A stretch of 64,000 nt of DNA from Sacculina carcini (taxonomy: Eukaryota > Arthropoda > Thecostraca > Sacculinidae): the NCBI GenBank assembly GCA_916048095.2, contig OU696570.1:5509518-5573517 (forward strand). The letters are read 5' to 3'. Positions 20,901 to 33,425 of this stretch are shown piece by piece. The notes beneath the pieces are model-generated. The model did no database searches, was not told the origin of the DNA, and saw nothing but the letters and a program-made list of their open reading frames with translations. Positions within the stretch are counted from its first letter, which is position 1; each line of letters starts with the position of its first letter. The translations under genes and the position numbers were made by a program.

Positions 20901-23615
20901 GAGCAAAACGGCAATAACTACACCGTTTGGATTATTTGACATGCTCCGAATGCCGTTTGGTTTGCGAAACAGCGCACAAACGATGCAAAGACTAATGGAC
21001 GCCATCTTCCGTGCAATCAGCTTTGTCTTCGTTTATATTGACGACATTTTGATCGCTAGTGACAACGAAGAACAGCACCATCAGCATCTCCATACTGTTT
21101 TTCACGCTTGAAGGACAATGGCATCAAAATCAATTCGAACAAGTGTATTTTCGGAAAATGCGAACTCACATTTCTGGGACACACCGTCAGCAAACATGGC
21201 ATCACACCGCAACGCGACGCAGTTGAAGCTGTTACGAGATATCAGCAACCAGCCACACAGGATCAGCTGCGCCGATTTTTAGGTATGGTCAATTTTACCA
21301 TCGTTTTTGCCTCATGCCGCTTCGCTGCTGTCACCTCTTCACAAATTGTTGACAAATAACAAGCGACGATCGAAAGTACCGGTCATCTGGACGACCGAGA
21401 CACTCGCTGCATTCCGACAATCAAAGGAGGCGCTCGGTAGAACAGCAGTTCTACAGCATCAAAATCCTGAAGCACCGTTCAGCTTAGTGACTGATGCCAG
21501 CAACACAGGCGTTGGTGCAGCACTACAGCAGCGCAGTGAAGGCGCATGGCGCACTGTCGTTTTCTGGTCCAAACAACTTACTGAACTTCAGACTGTGTAC
21601 ATAACTTTTGGTAAAGAACTCCTTGCTGCGTATTTGGCAACGCGTCATTTCCGGCAATATCTCGAGGGGCGGGAGTTCACATTGTTCACAGACCACAAAC
21701 CCTTGGTCCATGCCATCCGTTCATCTGTGTCACAACATTCACCACGTGAACAGCGACACTTAGATTACATTTTACAGTTCACTTCTGATGTCCAGCACGT
21801 GAGTCGAACAGAAAATGTAGTGTCCGATGCACTCTCAAGAGTTTGCGGTGTACAGCATGTTGACACAATTAATCTGCAAGCAATGACAGAAGCTCAACAC
21901 CAGGACACGCAACTTCAGAATCTGCAACAAGACAAAAATGTAGCTTAAAACTACAATGGCAAACGTTCCAAGCTGCCGCTGAAAAACCACTTCTATGCGA
22001 CACTTCCACAGGCTCTCCGAGACCTCTTGTACCTGTACACATGCGTCACGGTGTATTCAGAGTGTTACACGCACTGTCCCATCCAGGTCGAGCTGCCACA
22101 CTTAAACTTGTGTCAAAGCGCTTCGTCTGGCCTGATATGAGACGTGACGTTCACACATGGACAAAGCAGTGCTACCATTGTCAGACAACAAAATTCACAC
22201 GGCACAATCGTTCTCAGGCTGGACAATTCGAGCTACCAGATCGTCGTTTTCAGCACGTGCATATAGACATTGTCGGCCCTTTGCCGTACTCCAGTGGATA
22301 TCAATACATAATGACAATGGTGGATAGATTCACTCGCTAACCGGAGGCATGTCCACTGCCCGACATTTCAGCTGACACCGTCGTACGTTCATTTATCTCC
22401 TCGTGGATATATCGATTTGGCGTGCCTGGCAGCATTGTTTCAGATAGGGGCAGCCAGTTTACAGCGTATTTGTGGCACAAATTGAACAACTCTCTCGGTA
22501 CATAGGTGCGCATGACAACAGCATACAACCCTGCCGCCAATGGATTAGTGGAACGCCTGCACCGCCAGCTCAAATGCGCTTTACGTGGCAGCATAAACTG
22601 GGTAGACAGACTACCAATTGTTCTACTGGGAATACGCTCGTGCATAAAGGAACCCCTCCATTGCTCCTCGGCTGAGCTTGTATACGGTACCAAGTTGAGG
22701 CTGCCGGGCGAGTTGTTAAGTAAACCAATACGATCTACACTCACTCATCACAAATTTGCCGAACAATTATCTGCTCATTTTGATGCGACTCGACCCCAGC
22801 AGACACGCACCGCTGATACTACTGTATTCAGCCTACAGGAGCTGTCGACGGCAGACTTCGTGTTTGCTCGTCACGACGGCCATCGCCGTCCGCTGGAGCC
22901 AGTGTATGAAGGCCAATACGAGGTGGTGAAGCGCACACCAAAAACCTTCACTATCCAGCGGAAAGGTCATGAAATCATCGGTGTCGACCGGCTTCGCCCT
23001 GCATTCATCGAGAACTCAACAATATTTCGCGGTCCCGAGAACGACTGGTCATTACAAGCGGTCAGCAAGACTAAATTGCTAAAGTCCACGCCACAAACAC
23101 AAGTTTACCATACTCGATCAGGTCGAGCCGTCAAGCCTACGGTTCGCTTCTCAGCGTGATTTTAGGAGGGGGTTCCTGTGGCGTGTGTGTGGTACTTTGA
23201 CCGCCTCTGCGTATTTTGACCTCATGTTGTGTGATTGAGTGTATGTGTGTTTGACTGTAGGCTCGCATTTGTACAAGGTGTATGCACGCGCGTGTGCTGC
23301 TTATAGCATTGGCGTTTATATTGTGTTTGCTTGTTTGGGTGTATCTTAGCGTTGTAGTAATGGGTATGTTGCTGTTAGGATTGTTCGTTCATCTTGTGAG
23401 GTCACTGGTCACACTGTGAGGTCAGTGACATATATGTCCAGTGCATTCTGTGTGTACGTGTGTGAGGCCAGCCAGTCAGTCGGTGTGTGTGATTGACAAG
23501 AAGCGGCTGGTCCTGCGGCGTTGTGTTGCATTTTTGTGACAGTATTTAATGAGTGTGTCTGTTTGAATATATCCTTAGTGTTTTTATCAGCCGTGTGGTT
23601 GGAACCAACCAACAC
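20899..23615 (+). mobile_element. Gypsy element E2: RT, RNase H, integrase and 3' LTR candidate (CsRn1-like, fossil)
   Basis: + strand pol from the RT palm onward: TTPFGLFDMLRMPFGLRN (near 20920-20970), YIDDILIAS (21040), RNase H with VTDASNTGVGAAL and FTDHKPLVHAI (21490-21720), an integrase zinc finger (SHPGR ... CYHCQ, 22080-22190) and core (IDIVGP, SDRGSQF, NGLVERLHRQ), and a C-terminal tail ending near 23159 with TRSGRAVKP. A polypurine tract (AGGAGGGGG, 23164-23172) precedes a probable 3' LTR starting TGTGGCG at 23177 and ending somewhere near 23615. It lies in intron 1 of the host gene. Broken, about three or more breaks. Confidence 0.85.
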
Positions 23616-24640
23616 TATAACGAAGCTTATTCTATGATTTAAAAAACGAATAGAATGTCTTTTTGGATAAGATATTTTTTGCAAAACAAGATTTGTTTGA
23701 AACCATAGGTTTTTTGAGGTCACATCTCTAGTTGAGAATCCAAGATCGTTGAACAACCTCCGAATGTTAACTGATAGTAGATATGTATTGTAATATGTGT
23801 TATTTCTTCAAAAACGAAGAAATACATTGACCATTCTAATGTGTTTATGCCATGTTTTTTGCAGAAGAAAGCAGATATTTACTTCTTTCCGGAATAAACT
23901 CTCGGCATGAGCTGGTAAAGCAGTATCCAATGGTAAGATTTGCATTTCTTGTTGTTTAGTTTTGCCTGTAACTCTCATCATTGCAATGTGATTTGGCTAG
24001 CCAGGAGGTGCAAATTCCACTCTGGGCTTTCCAATACATTCCAACAATGACGGCATGTGCAGATCAATAGACGCATGCATATATTGTTGTGGAATTTGCT
24101 GTTTTATGATCAACACATATGTGTTACGCTGTTTATAGGTGTATTTCCAATTTAAATAGGATGCATCACTAAAATGTTAGCAAGCCAATGTATGCTAAAT
24201 TTTTAATTGTCCAGGTATTATTCATTCAAGTGCATTACGCCATTTCTCAAAAACACTTCTATCTAAGAAAAAACTACATAAATGGTGGACAAAGCTCGGC
24301 TAGAACTAGCGTTATACTAAATCAGACCATGAATATATGAGCCAATGAATGAATATGTGCCGTTATCAATTTGTGAGGTTTGAATATATATCTTACAATA
24401 ACAGTTAATCTGGTCATATGCTGTGTTGATCTGAACTGGTCATGAACAGTGTTGTTTGCATTGTATGTCTGCAGTAAATCCATGTTTAATTATATAAATG
24501 TTAATTTGACCAATTCCATGTTTCGGCTGGGAGATGTTACGACTCACACATTATGAGGGAACAAACGACAAGATGAGCAGGGTGGCACATTTATCGGCCA
24601 AATGAATATCCTCCAAATCAAAGAAGGAATACAAGCATTT
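23616..24640. other. Host gene intronic sequence around exon 2; M-like repeat end
   Basis: Positions 23640-23735 are AT-rich and end GAGGTCACATCTCTAG, like the right end of repeat M. The rest carries no coding signal apart from exon 2 at 23865-23932. Confidence 0.5.
23865..23932 (+). CDS. Host gene, exon 2
   Basis: A pyrimidine-rich stretch and TTTTTTGCAG precede 23865. The donor GTAAGA follows 23932. With the G carried from exon 1, the 68 bases read without a stop (EESRYLLLSG, then INSRHELVKQYPM), and the exon ends in phase 0, which is the phase at which exon 3 opens. The residues supply the start of the first Tyr/Trp-type repeat completed in exon 3. A weaker alternative donor (GTAAAG) lies inside the exon, near 23914. 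Confidence 0.7.
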
Positions 24641-25830
24641 GATCATTTACCGTTTTCTCGTAGCTGGTAACGTCTTGGATAACATCTGAAAACGGACGTC
24701 GCTCGGGTAAGCAGAAGAAAGTAGTCGCATATTATAATTGAGAATATATGGGCTAGTTGTGAAGCCAAAAAGTAGATAATTGTAAAGATAAGCAACGAGT
24801 CTGCCATGCTGGTACCAGAAAAAACAAAACCTGTTCTTGTCACACTCAAGCTTAAAACGGATCTTCAAAAACGCTTGTTTAAGATATGCGGGTACATAAA
24901 ACCGATAACACCAAAAACGAAGAAGTAGAGAACAAATTATCAGGTTTCCATCAACATATACAGCGTCATTTAAACTCGACGACCCAAAACTAGGCCTGAC
25001 CTTCGTCATGGCTAGCTCAATTTGCTTCACGACAGCTCCATGAGGCACAATATACGAGTCCCGACCCTCCTTCAGATGGCACAGGAATACGTTATATTAT
25101 ACCTTCTTTATCCTGTTGGTCAAGCACATGCTGATAAGTTTTGTGCAGCCTCTTCGAACTGAGGAGATTCCATTCACGCTGTAGAACTCTTATAGGTACA
25201 TGTATTTTTGTATTTCCCTGTTCGGAGGCACAAGAGCAATATCGTCAGTTTATGGTAGCTCAACATAATAGTGGCCACCTGAAAAACAAAACACCTTTCT
25301 TAAACCTATCATAAGCTTGCAATTTAGCCTCTGCATCAGAATAGCACCATACCCACCTGATTCCAGATAAAACATTTGTTCTAATCCTCTATCCACTTCA
25401 GATAATCGGAGAACAGCAGACAATGAGTAGACGTACGACGTCAGTGGTTCCAGCAAATCGATCTATCATTGGTTCGATTTTCTATAGTCTGTGAAATTGA
25501 AGTCGTATTAAGAATGATTGAGGTGATGGAAGTTTTCTTTTAGTCAGATATCAGATAATTTTCTATATTGACATATGTCACTACTCCAACTGGAAGTTTC
25601 CACGCGACACCCTTCAGACACGACACCAATTCAAATTCTGCGAAGTACTTAAGTACGTCAGTACCAATATGGCCCTCTAGACACATAGTATCGCTCGTCT
25701 GATGATAAATAGACGAATCAGGGAGATGAATATTGGCTACCCGAATGTTTTTCAATGCCGCCGTAAGTCCACTGACTTTGAATCCAATGTTTAAATTTGA
25801 ATGAATCAACCTGCTTGAGTTCTACCTTTC
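24640..25830 (-). mobile_element. BEL/Pao retrotransposon remnant (protease to RT, fossil)
   Basis: Minus-strand frames show, from right to left, a protease-region block (GHIGTDVLKYF, around 25650), the pre-RT block ending HYYVELP (25250-25270; BEL/Pao elements have YEVELP here) and RT sequence DAVYVDGNLI, IKQAFLKI-like and LLFGFTTSPYILNY (24740-25000). These are characteristic BEL/Pao blocks. No LTRs were found. It is strongly decayed with many breaks, and lies in intron 2 of the host gene. Confidence 0.75.
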
Positions 25831-26016
25831 AATTTGCGTGAGATGTACGTAAACTTTAGGTGACATCACACATATTTTCAACCAAATACTGAATACGATC
25901 AAGAATTGAAGAATTTAATATATCAATTTTGACTACCAGTATCCAGCAAAACCTCAATTGGAGTACGTAAATTTCAGACTTCTACAAGCAGGCTAATCGA
26001 CGGTTACAAATGGTTG

Positions 26017-26064
26017 GTTCTACCCGAACTAAAGGACCTCAGGTTCATCTAGTTCGGGTAGAAC
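26017..26064. other. Perfect 15-bp inverted repeat with 18-nt loop
   Basis: GTTCTACCCGAACTA (26017-26031) and TAGTTCGGGTAGAAC (26050-26064) are exact reverse complements. They could form a hairpin or be the fused ends of a deleted element. Confidence 0.85.
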
Positions 26065-26169
26065 GCCGCAACATCATGGGCGAGTCTGGTTGACCAGACG
26101 GAGATCTAGTTGACACGTTTACATCAACAACACCCTCTTTACTAGATGCACCATCACTAGCATGCTGAG

Positions 26170-26298
26170 CTCTATAATTGTGCCGATAGATATAAATGGT
26201 ACTAAAACTGACCCGCCCAACTACAGACCCATAGCGCTGACCAGTGTTCTGTGCAAATATGTGAAAAGATAACAATGGATCAGTGGGTTCAGTCAATG
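26170..26298 (+). mobile_element. LINE-2 of window: RT fragment, left part
   Basis: The + strand encodes IVPIDINGTKTDPPNYRPIA then LTSVLCKYVK, the fingers motif of non-LTR RTs. The continuation, with the palm, is at 27600-28600 after the inserted TIR element. Confidence 0.75.
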
Positions 26299-27502
26299 CC
26301 ACCTAGATACAAGGCCGTTTCACGAATTCGTGACGTCACAGCTTTCGGCCTACGTCGGTGCAGTCTGTTTGTGCTGCGGTGTACTGTTAGTTGATAGTAT
26401 GCGTACGCCGGTGCATTATTTTCACAAATACTCCCAGTTTTAAATAAAACCTTGCATTTAGAAGCTGTATAATGCTTAACAATTTTTTACGACCTAATAC
26501 AAACAAAATTTAGGCGGTTTACGATCATGTATTGTACAAAGCGTGATAATTAACAACAAGAAAACGGTCAAATATAGAAGCTAATATGACATGTTTCTAG
26601 AAAATACTAGAAAATAACCAATGATAAGTTTGTTATCTTATCATTATTTGACCTATTTTATTAATTTTGTTACTTTTAAAATTATTATAGCTATTGTTAA
26701 TTTATAGCGGTATCCAGAAATTTAATCCCATACCTCCGACCTTTGATTCCCATTCCACCAAAGGGTATGGATACTCGCGGCTAATAACCACCGGACTAAA
26801 CAATCACAACGCAAAACCAACGTTTTCAAACAATGGGAGTAAGGATCGTAAGATGTAATAGAAAATGTCATTATTAAGATATGAAATGCAGCGCACAAAA
26901 TGATCAAATATTTAAATAAGATTGAAAAATATCTTAATTAATTCAACAAAATCAGGTTCAACGAAGGAGATAAATGATTGAGCCTTTATTAACTTACCTT
27001 TCACTCCGAAAGGTGAAATTCTCCGGAATACACCAATCTAATAATACTTGAAGTAAGCTTGCGGGGAACACTGCAGCACTACTTAAAGTATGATAGAAGC
27101 AACAGCGAGTGCAAACGCTCAATGCCACTACAATTGTGAACGCAATACTAACAGAAACACGTCGAGCCAACTACGCTACACTGAAAATATAATGCGCACA
27201 ACGCCACAAATAATTATCACAGCGAACACACGTAAAATCGCAAAACGCGCAACGCCATAAACACGCGCAACGCCACAAACACGCGCAACGCCACAAACAC
27301 GCGCAACGCCACAAACACGCGCAACGAGCTGATCACGTGGTCAGCGATGTAGCGTCAGCGTTCCAACGGTTTGTAGCTGCATCATTAGCATCGGTTTGTA
27401 GCTGAGTCATAGCAAGCTGTGATACCCAGGTAGCGTTATGACTGACGGGCTGACGTAACACATCCCATGGGGAGGGGATGGAAAGGCCTTGTATCTAGGT
27501 GG
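26299..27502. mobile_element. Non-autonomous DNA element with 18-bp terminal inverted repeats, inside a LINE
   Basis: CCACCTAGATACAAGGCC at 26299-26316 has its exact reverse complement at 27485-27502, and similarity extends a few bases inward. The 1.2 kb between has no transposase frame, but holds an 18-bp minisatellite (27246-27326). It separates the two parts of a LINE RT. The superfamily is uncertain, since no clear target duplication is visible beside the repeats. Confidence 0.75.
27246..27326. repeat. 18-bp minisatellite (4.5 units)
   Basis: CGCGCAACGCCACAAACA repeated head to tail; nearby sequence (27189-27210) carries related single units. Confidence 0.95.
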
Positions 27503-27599
27503 TACATGAAGTACATGAAGAAAAGAATAAACAACACTGTACATGAAGAAAAGTACAAGAAGAAAAGAAGTACAAGAAGTAAAAAGAAAGAGGTAAAAA

Positions 27600-28600
27600 A
27601 ATAACAGTAGCTTTGTATCGCTTCAGAGCGTCAATATCATGTGTGTCTAGCCTGTTAGGATATTACAGCAAAATCATTGATGCAATTCATGAGAGAGGAC
27701 AGTGAGCTGACAATATGTATCTAGACCTGATGAAAGCATTCGATAAAGACCGATAGCACAACAGACTGTTGGAAGCTGTAGCATCACGGAGGTGTGAATA
27801 CTGGATGAAGAACTATCTTATCGGAAGGGGAATGAGCACAACAGTGAAAGGAATTGAATCATTGAGTAGATATTTCAGGAGTGGAGTAACGCAAGGGTCA
27901 ATCTTAGGGCCGATAATGTTTATCGTGTATATCAACGATATGCTAGATGTTATCGTGAGCGGCACCCATCTGTTCTGCTGCTTCTACCGCTAATGACGCC
28001 AACATGTTATAGGTGGTAAAGGACCGAAGCGACTGTACGGCATTACAACAAGATCTTGACAGATTGAATGAGTGGGGAGATAAATGAAGGATGCAGTTCA
28101 ACGAAAAAATCTCACGTGATGAAATTTGGTGCAAATATATTCAGACATTTAACGGATTACGGGCTGGGAAACAAATATTTGCACGAAATTAAAAGAGAAA
28201 GAACTCTCGGAATTATTGTTGAAACTGATATCTCTCCTCAACGGCACATTAACGGCATTCGCGGAAAATTTGATGTTTTCATTGTTAGAATTATACACAC
28301 CTTCGAATTTCTTGATGAAAAAATGGTTAGAGAGTTGATAGTGTCAGTGATTAGACCCAAGTTGGAGTACACCGTCGTGGTGTGGTCCCCCCATGAGGTC
28401 GGACGCAAAAATACTAGTAAGTCTGCACAGACTGGCGACGAAACTTGTTCCAAAATTGATGAACAGGAAATATGCGGAACGACTCCAAGCTCTAAATCTG
28501 ACTAGTCTGGAGGATAGAAAAAGGAGGAGATTTCATAATCATCTTCAAGTCTATGAAAGATATGAATACTCCAGTAATTACAGGATTCGATAAGCAGATG
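27600..28600 (+). mobile_element. LINE-2 of window: RT palm to C-terminus (relic)
   Basis: The + strand frames give YLDLMKAFDK (27718-27750), GVTQGSILGPIMFIVYINDM (27889-27945), the region after the FADD site, FGANIF ... LGIIVETD (28120-28230), VRELIVSVIRPKLEYTVVVW (28330-28390) and the tail YAERLQALNLTSLEDR (28470-28515). The order and motifs are those of CR1/Rex-like LINEs. Frameshifts and stops break it in several places. It is in intron 2 of the host gene. Confidence 0.82.
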
Positions 28601-30036
28601 AGAGAAAGAGGACACAATTCAGGAAAACCCGTTGCATAAAGGATATACAAATGTACAGCTTCCCATAAAAAGCAATATATAGCTGGGATTAACTACCCGA
28701 GGATATTGTCGAAAGCAAAAAAACATCAGAGTTTGTTAAAGTGAAATTGATAGGTTAAGAAACAGGTCAGCTCGAGCTTATGCTCAATTCCTGTAGAACA
28801 ACTGGGTGTGTACAACAACTCGGTGAGAGCACGCACGCACGCACAGCACATACATACAGATACATATATGCAGACACAAACACGCGCAAACAGCACTTAA
28901 ATACAGACACACACATATATAACAAAGTTATAATCAGACCAGTTATATATCTGTCAGTTTACTCAGTTTTCTTTCTCTCTCTTTCTCAGTTTACTTTCGC
29001 GTTCTTTCGCGGCCTGCTTGTGCAGCTGTCGTTAGGCTAAATTATGTGTTAGCGCGACGCCAGTATTACACGGCGCCTGATATGTTTGGCACGTGTGGAG
29101 TATGGGTGACAGTAATTTATGAGCCTTTTTTGTAAGTCTGACTTGGCTGATCATCTCGAGGCAGCACGCCTATGTACTGTCAGATCGCGTTTAGAAAAAG
29201 CTTGTGTCCCGGTTTTGTAGTTCGAGTGGTTTGGCCAACTGGCATTGCTTGCGGGATATGGTGCCAACGACATGTGTTCGTAGGTATATATCCCGGGGTT
29301 TACTGAGAATGGAAGCTAGGCTTGGGCGGTGCTTGTGCTGTGCTTGTTGGTGGGAGCTGGTTTAGTTTGGCTTGGACTAGCGACTTGCGATGTAGGACTC
29401 ACCATTATTAAGTCGTCATTAGAGCATTAGGTTCAGGACTTTATTAAGTGTTAAGAGTAGATTTGACTGGTTGCCCTGAATACACAATTCAACTTCGACT
29501 GGGTGACTATTAGTTGTTATCGCGGAACACTACATCAAGAGGAAATATCAAGACATCACGATCAGCCGAACGAAGATCAATATCACAACATATCACTACC
29601 GTTACAACATAGAGAAACGCGCGCGCACAACACATAAGGGAACCTGTGTGTGCGCAGGGGCGTACATAAGCTAATATTTATCAATAAATACCTCACGAGA
29701 CTGTTTGAAAGTGCATCCGGGTCGGTGGTGTAGGTTTTTTCATTGAGAAAACCCATGTTTTTAAAGATGGTTATAATTATGTGGATATTTGAAATAGTTT
29801 GTCAGCAGAACAAAACAAATTCATTTAGTAATCCTGTGTTTTTTTAAAAAGAAACCATGTCTTTTATGAAAAAATGCAATGATGTTCTTCAAATTGGTTT
29901 AAATTCGTTTTATTAATGTACAGATTCGGAAAATGTTGACATCAGAACAAGACAAGGTAATTGGCTGGTCAAGTGCTTTCTTGACAAGCGTATATTTTAC
30001 GTTTTTTTAATAAAAAAATGTTTTCTAAAGCAGTAT
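28601..30036. other. Intronic stretch, no gene; LTR-like region 28757-29720
   Basis: CACGCACGCACG and CATACATACAG runs, an AATAAA-like signal (near 29681) and a TGGTGTAGG word near 29730 suggest an old solo LTR, but no second copy or target duplication was found. The AT-rich remainder shows nothing. Confidence 0.3.
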
Positions 30037-30433
30037 TGTAAAAGGTGAAGCCGAACGAGACTATTCCAGGATGTATTATTGCTGATAAACAATGAAGAAA
30101 CGAAGAACACCAAGCAACAACGCAGAAATATCAAACACAATGCACACACGCGCAACTCGCTCTCTAACACCACCACACACGACACACTCTGTCAGCTCAC
30201 TGACGCAATCCCCATTCACACCATAAGACGACATTCGATACAGCCAACACCCGAACATACAAACAAGTGCAAGGATGGTCTCACGCTCCGCCGCGCGCTG
30301 CAAACTCAGCGTCTCGTCAAAACTCAACGAACGCACGTGCATATGCAGCGTGCGCTCCTCTCACATGCATCACTCAAGATTCACAGACACACACATAACA
30401 TACATAGCTAACGCCAACAACTCACAACTCACA
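30037..30433 (-). repeat. 3' LTR of element C
   Basis: 397 bp; on the element strand it starts TGTGAGTTGTGAG and ends CCTTTTACA. Preceded by the target duplication AGTAT. Confidence 0.95.
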
Positions 30434-30453
30434 TCCCCCCTTGATCTTCATAA

Positions 30454-33425
30454 TCACTCAATCGATGAATCACCATCGTCATCCGCGTACACCTCGTAGT
30501 CGCCAAATCTCGACGGCATGCGCACCTGTCTTCTCGGCCTCCAACCATTCTCTCCATGTGACGCTTCCTGTCCTCTTGAAGACGCCACTTCTCCATAGAC
30601 CTCCATTGGGGGCTCCTCATCTTCGGCTTCCTCCTCCTGTGGTGGCCGGCGCTCGCTCTCCCCCGTCTCACGTGGTCTCACATTACTGACATGCCGGTTC
30701 ATTCCATTCACCTCGACCACAAGGTCAGACACAACCCTGGAAACAACGCCTTCGTCGCTCACCGCGTCGCACCGCTCCCCCGGCCGCCGAACCCAAACGC
30801 GATCGCCCACTTTGAACTTGCTGGTGATAGTAGCTGTTTCACGCCGTGCAGGCTCCTCATCCGACATCCTCACGGCGTAGCGATACAACAGATCCACAGG
30901 CCGCCGATTTGCTCCGTTCGACTTCGTCGGCGACAAGTTGTACAGCATGACTGCCTTGAGAATAGAACACCGCTTTCGGGCCGCAATGGTTTTGACGGTC
31001 CTGTGACAACGCTCGACTATGCCACATCCTCCAGGTCGGTATGCACATCTGTAGCGTAGCGTTACGTGCCACTTCCTCATGGCCTCCAGGAAAACTTCAC
31101 CTCGAAATGACGTATCATTGTCCAGAAGCAATTCGGTAGGTGGACCACGTTCACTGAACACCTCGTTGAAAACTTCAGTAACTTCTTGGCTGCTCCTGGA
31201 ACGAAGCTTCTTCCACACGGTATAGCGTGAAGGTCCACAATCGATCAGGGAAAGATAGAGCGAAGAACCACAATGAGTAAAGTCAGCAGACAGTCTACTC
31301 CACACCTTGCTGACACTCAGCTCACCCTTCTTCCACTTCGACGGCGCTGGACATACCGAATTGCAGATGTCGCATGACCTCACGACCTCCGCCACCTGAC
31401 GATTAGACACGAACAATTTCTTCCGCCTGCAGAAATATCTGGTTCGATGTACACCAGGATGCCCAGTCGAATGGTGGATTTCCTTGACTGCAGCGAGGAC
31501 ATCACCCACAACTCCAACTGCACAGGTCGATTGTCCCACCCTCAGCCAGGATCCAGGGACACGGGTGAGAACATCGGCTTTGTTTTTTGAAGACTCCACC
31601 TTGTGTACACGAACCGTCAGACCGTATTCGGAAATGATCTCTCTCACCATTTCCAGCCGCCGCCTTATCAATAGTTCACCAGACGCAACAGTCTTCATTC
31701 GCTCTCTCGCAGACAGCAGACCATTCATCCACGAAAACACAGTGGCTGAGTCAGTGAATAGGTCGATGTTCTATTAAACTTCAGACTCACCGCCAATCCC
31801 AGACCTTTCACCACTGAATCTAACTCGCTGATGTTGATGTGCTGGGAATCGTTCCTGAGCCAACATGCATCCTCCAAAGTCTCGCCATTGATGTCCACCA
31901 CAACACCCAAGGCGATGCTGCTGGCGTCCACCCACACATTTGCCGAGTCGCCTTCAATTTTCCAGACACCTCGAACAGGGTCGCATTTTTCAACGCGTGA
32001 CAGCAACGACATGACTATACCACGCAGACCGTCATCAGACACCGGATCGTCCCACCCTGTAGTGAATTTTGTCGCCAGTCGTTTGACAAAAGAGGCCGCC
32101 ACCCGCAACCATCCAGCAACAGGGTAATGCGACACGAGTCTGCTGCATAAAGAAAACACAGTGCGTCGAGTCAGCACCTCAGGGCACTCTCCGATGTCGT
32201 TGTCCCTCTTCCACCGCAACACATTGCCATTCTTGTACACAAACAATCCCAACACACGCGCTCCCTGATTCAACTTCTCTATTTCTTTGCTTTCAAGTCC
32301 AAAACGTTCAAAATGACGCTTGACATACTCCGGTGACACGATGTCAGCATCCACAATCAAATCGTCAACATAAGATGAACATCCTTGATACACGCTTTCA
32401 TCCTGACTGAGCACCTCATTCACCACAGTCTGCATGATCATGGGTGCTGCACTGAGACCGAAACCCAGCCTTGTTAGGCAGTACAGCTGACCTCCATACC
32501 TCACTGTCTGGTAAGGCCAGAGAGAGGGGTCCACTTGAATCTGAAGATATGCCTTTTTCAGATCGATGATGAATAGGTTTTCACTTTTCCTCCTCCAGAC
32601 TCTCAATTTCTCATGGCACACGTCCGCGTCCGCCGTGAAGTTGTCCACGTACTTGTTGAGCTCCCTGAAATCCAGGACGGGCCTGACCTTTCCTTTGTTT
32701 CGCTGCACGACGGCCATGAGTGGGAGCAGACAGCGCGGGTGACCATGCACGCTCTCATCATAAGGAACAAGCCACTTGTTCCTGACCCACAAATCCAGCT
32801 CACTCTCAAATGCCTCGAGAGCCCCCTCTGGCACACGATATTGCGGTGTTTTATTATGAAACTTTTGGGGCTCCTCTTCATTCACCCACCTCCACTTGCA
32901 TTTCCACCTGCCCATGCTCCGGTCAAAATCAACTCCGTGACCCAGTTTACACACCTGAAGATCAGGTTCAGCTGCGCAGCACGACTGTGACGGTAGCACT
33001 CCAAACGACACTTTGCTGTCAGCATCGACACTCACTCCTCCTAGAGCAGATATCACGTTCATGCCGAGAATAGCGCTGAAGTTCATGGGCCTTTGTTCAG
33101 TCACCAACACTTCCACTGTGACCGATCGACCTCCAATCGTCACACAACACTGCGCCACACGTGAACACACGAAACTCGCACCACCCAACACATTCACCAT
33201 CATCCTCTCAGGTGTCCACGATTTACACACAGACCTGGCTACTATACACCTCGAACATCCCGTATCCACTGAAAAATCACACATGTGCCCGTCAATCGAC
33301 ACGTTCGCAGTGGGCAGCGCCTCGTTGTTCATTGCGGAGAAAGTACCGGCGCCGATGAACCTTCTCCTTCGGAGTTTTCCGGACAGTATCTGGCGATGTG
33401 TCCCATCTTGGCACATCGAAAACAC
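30454..33425 (-). pseudogene. pol region of Gypsy element C (protease, RT, RNase H, integrase)
   Basis: The order on the minus strand is: aspartic protease with VDTGCSRCIVA (near 33250), RT with VRPVLDFRELN, DLKKAYLQIQVD and YVDDLIVDAD (32690-32330), RNase H with VWVDASSIALG and the acidic HINISELDSV block (31940-31810), and an integrase with ADFTHCGSS, LLLDNDTSFRG and GIVERCHRTVK (31290-31000), followed by a basic tail. Products would process Gag, copy RNA to DNA and integrate it. The domain order is Ty3/Gypsy, with the same lineage as D and the remnant at 38700-39660. Long stretches are open; fossil with about one break. Confidence 0.88.

Noticed and set aside
26045-26302. Minus-strand frame ending in a basic LRRSTRTR tail, like the end of a pol protein
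   Set aside because: Its right part is the shadow of + strand LINE RT sequence (NYRPI block), and the remainder is too short to support an integrase end.
30076-30342. Minus-strand frame starting MHVRSLSF, present again at 34122-34388
   Set aside because: Identical because it lies in both LTRs of element C; no sign that it is translated.
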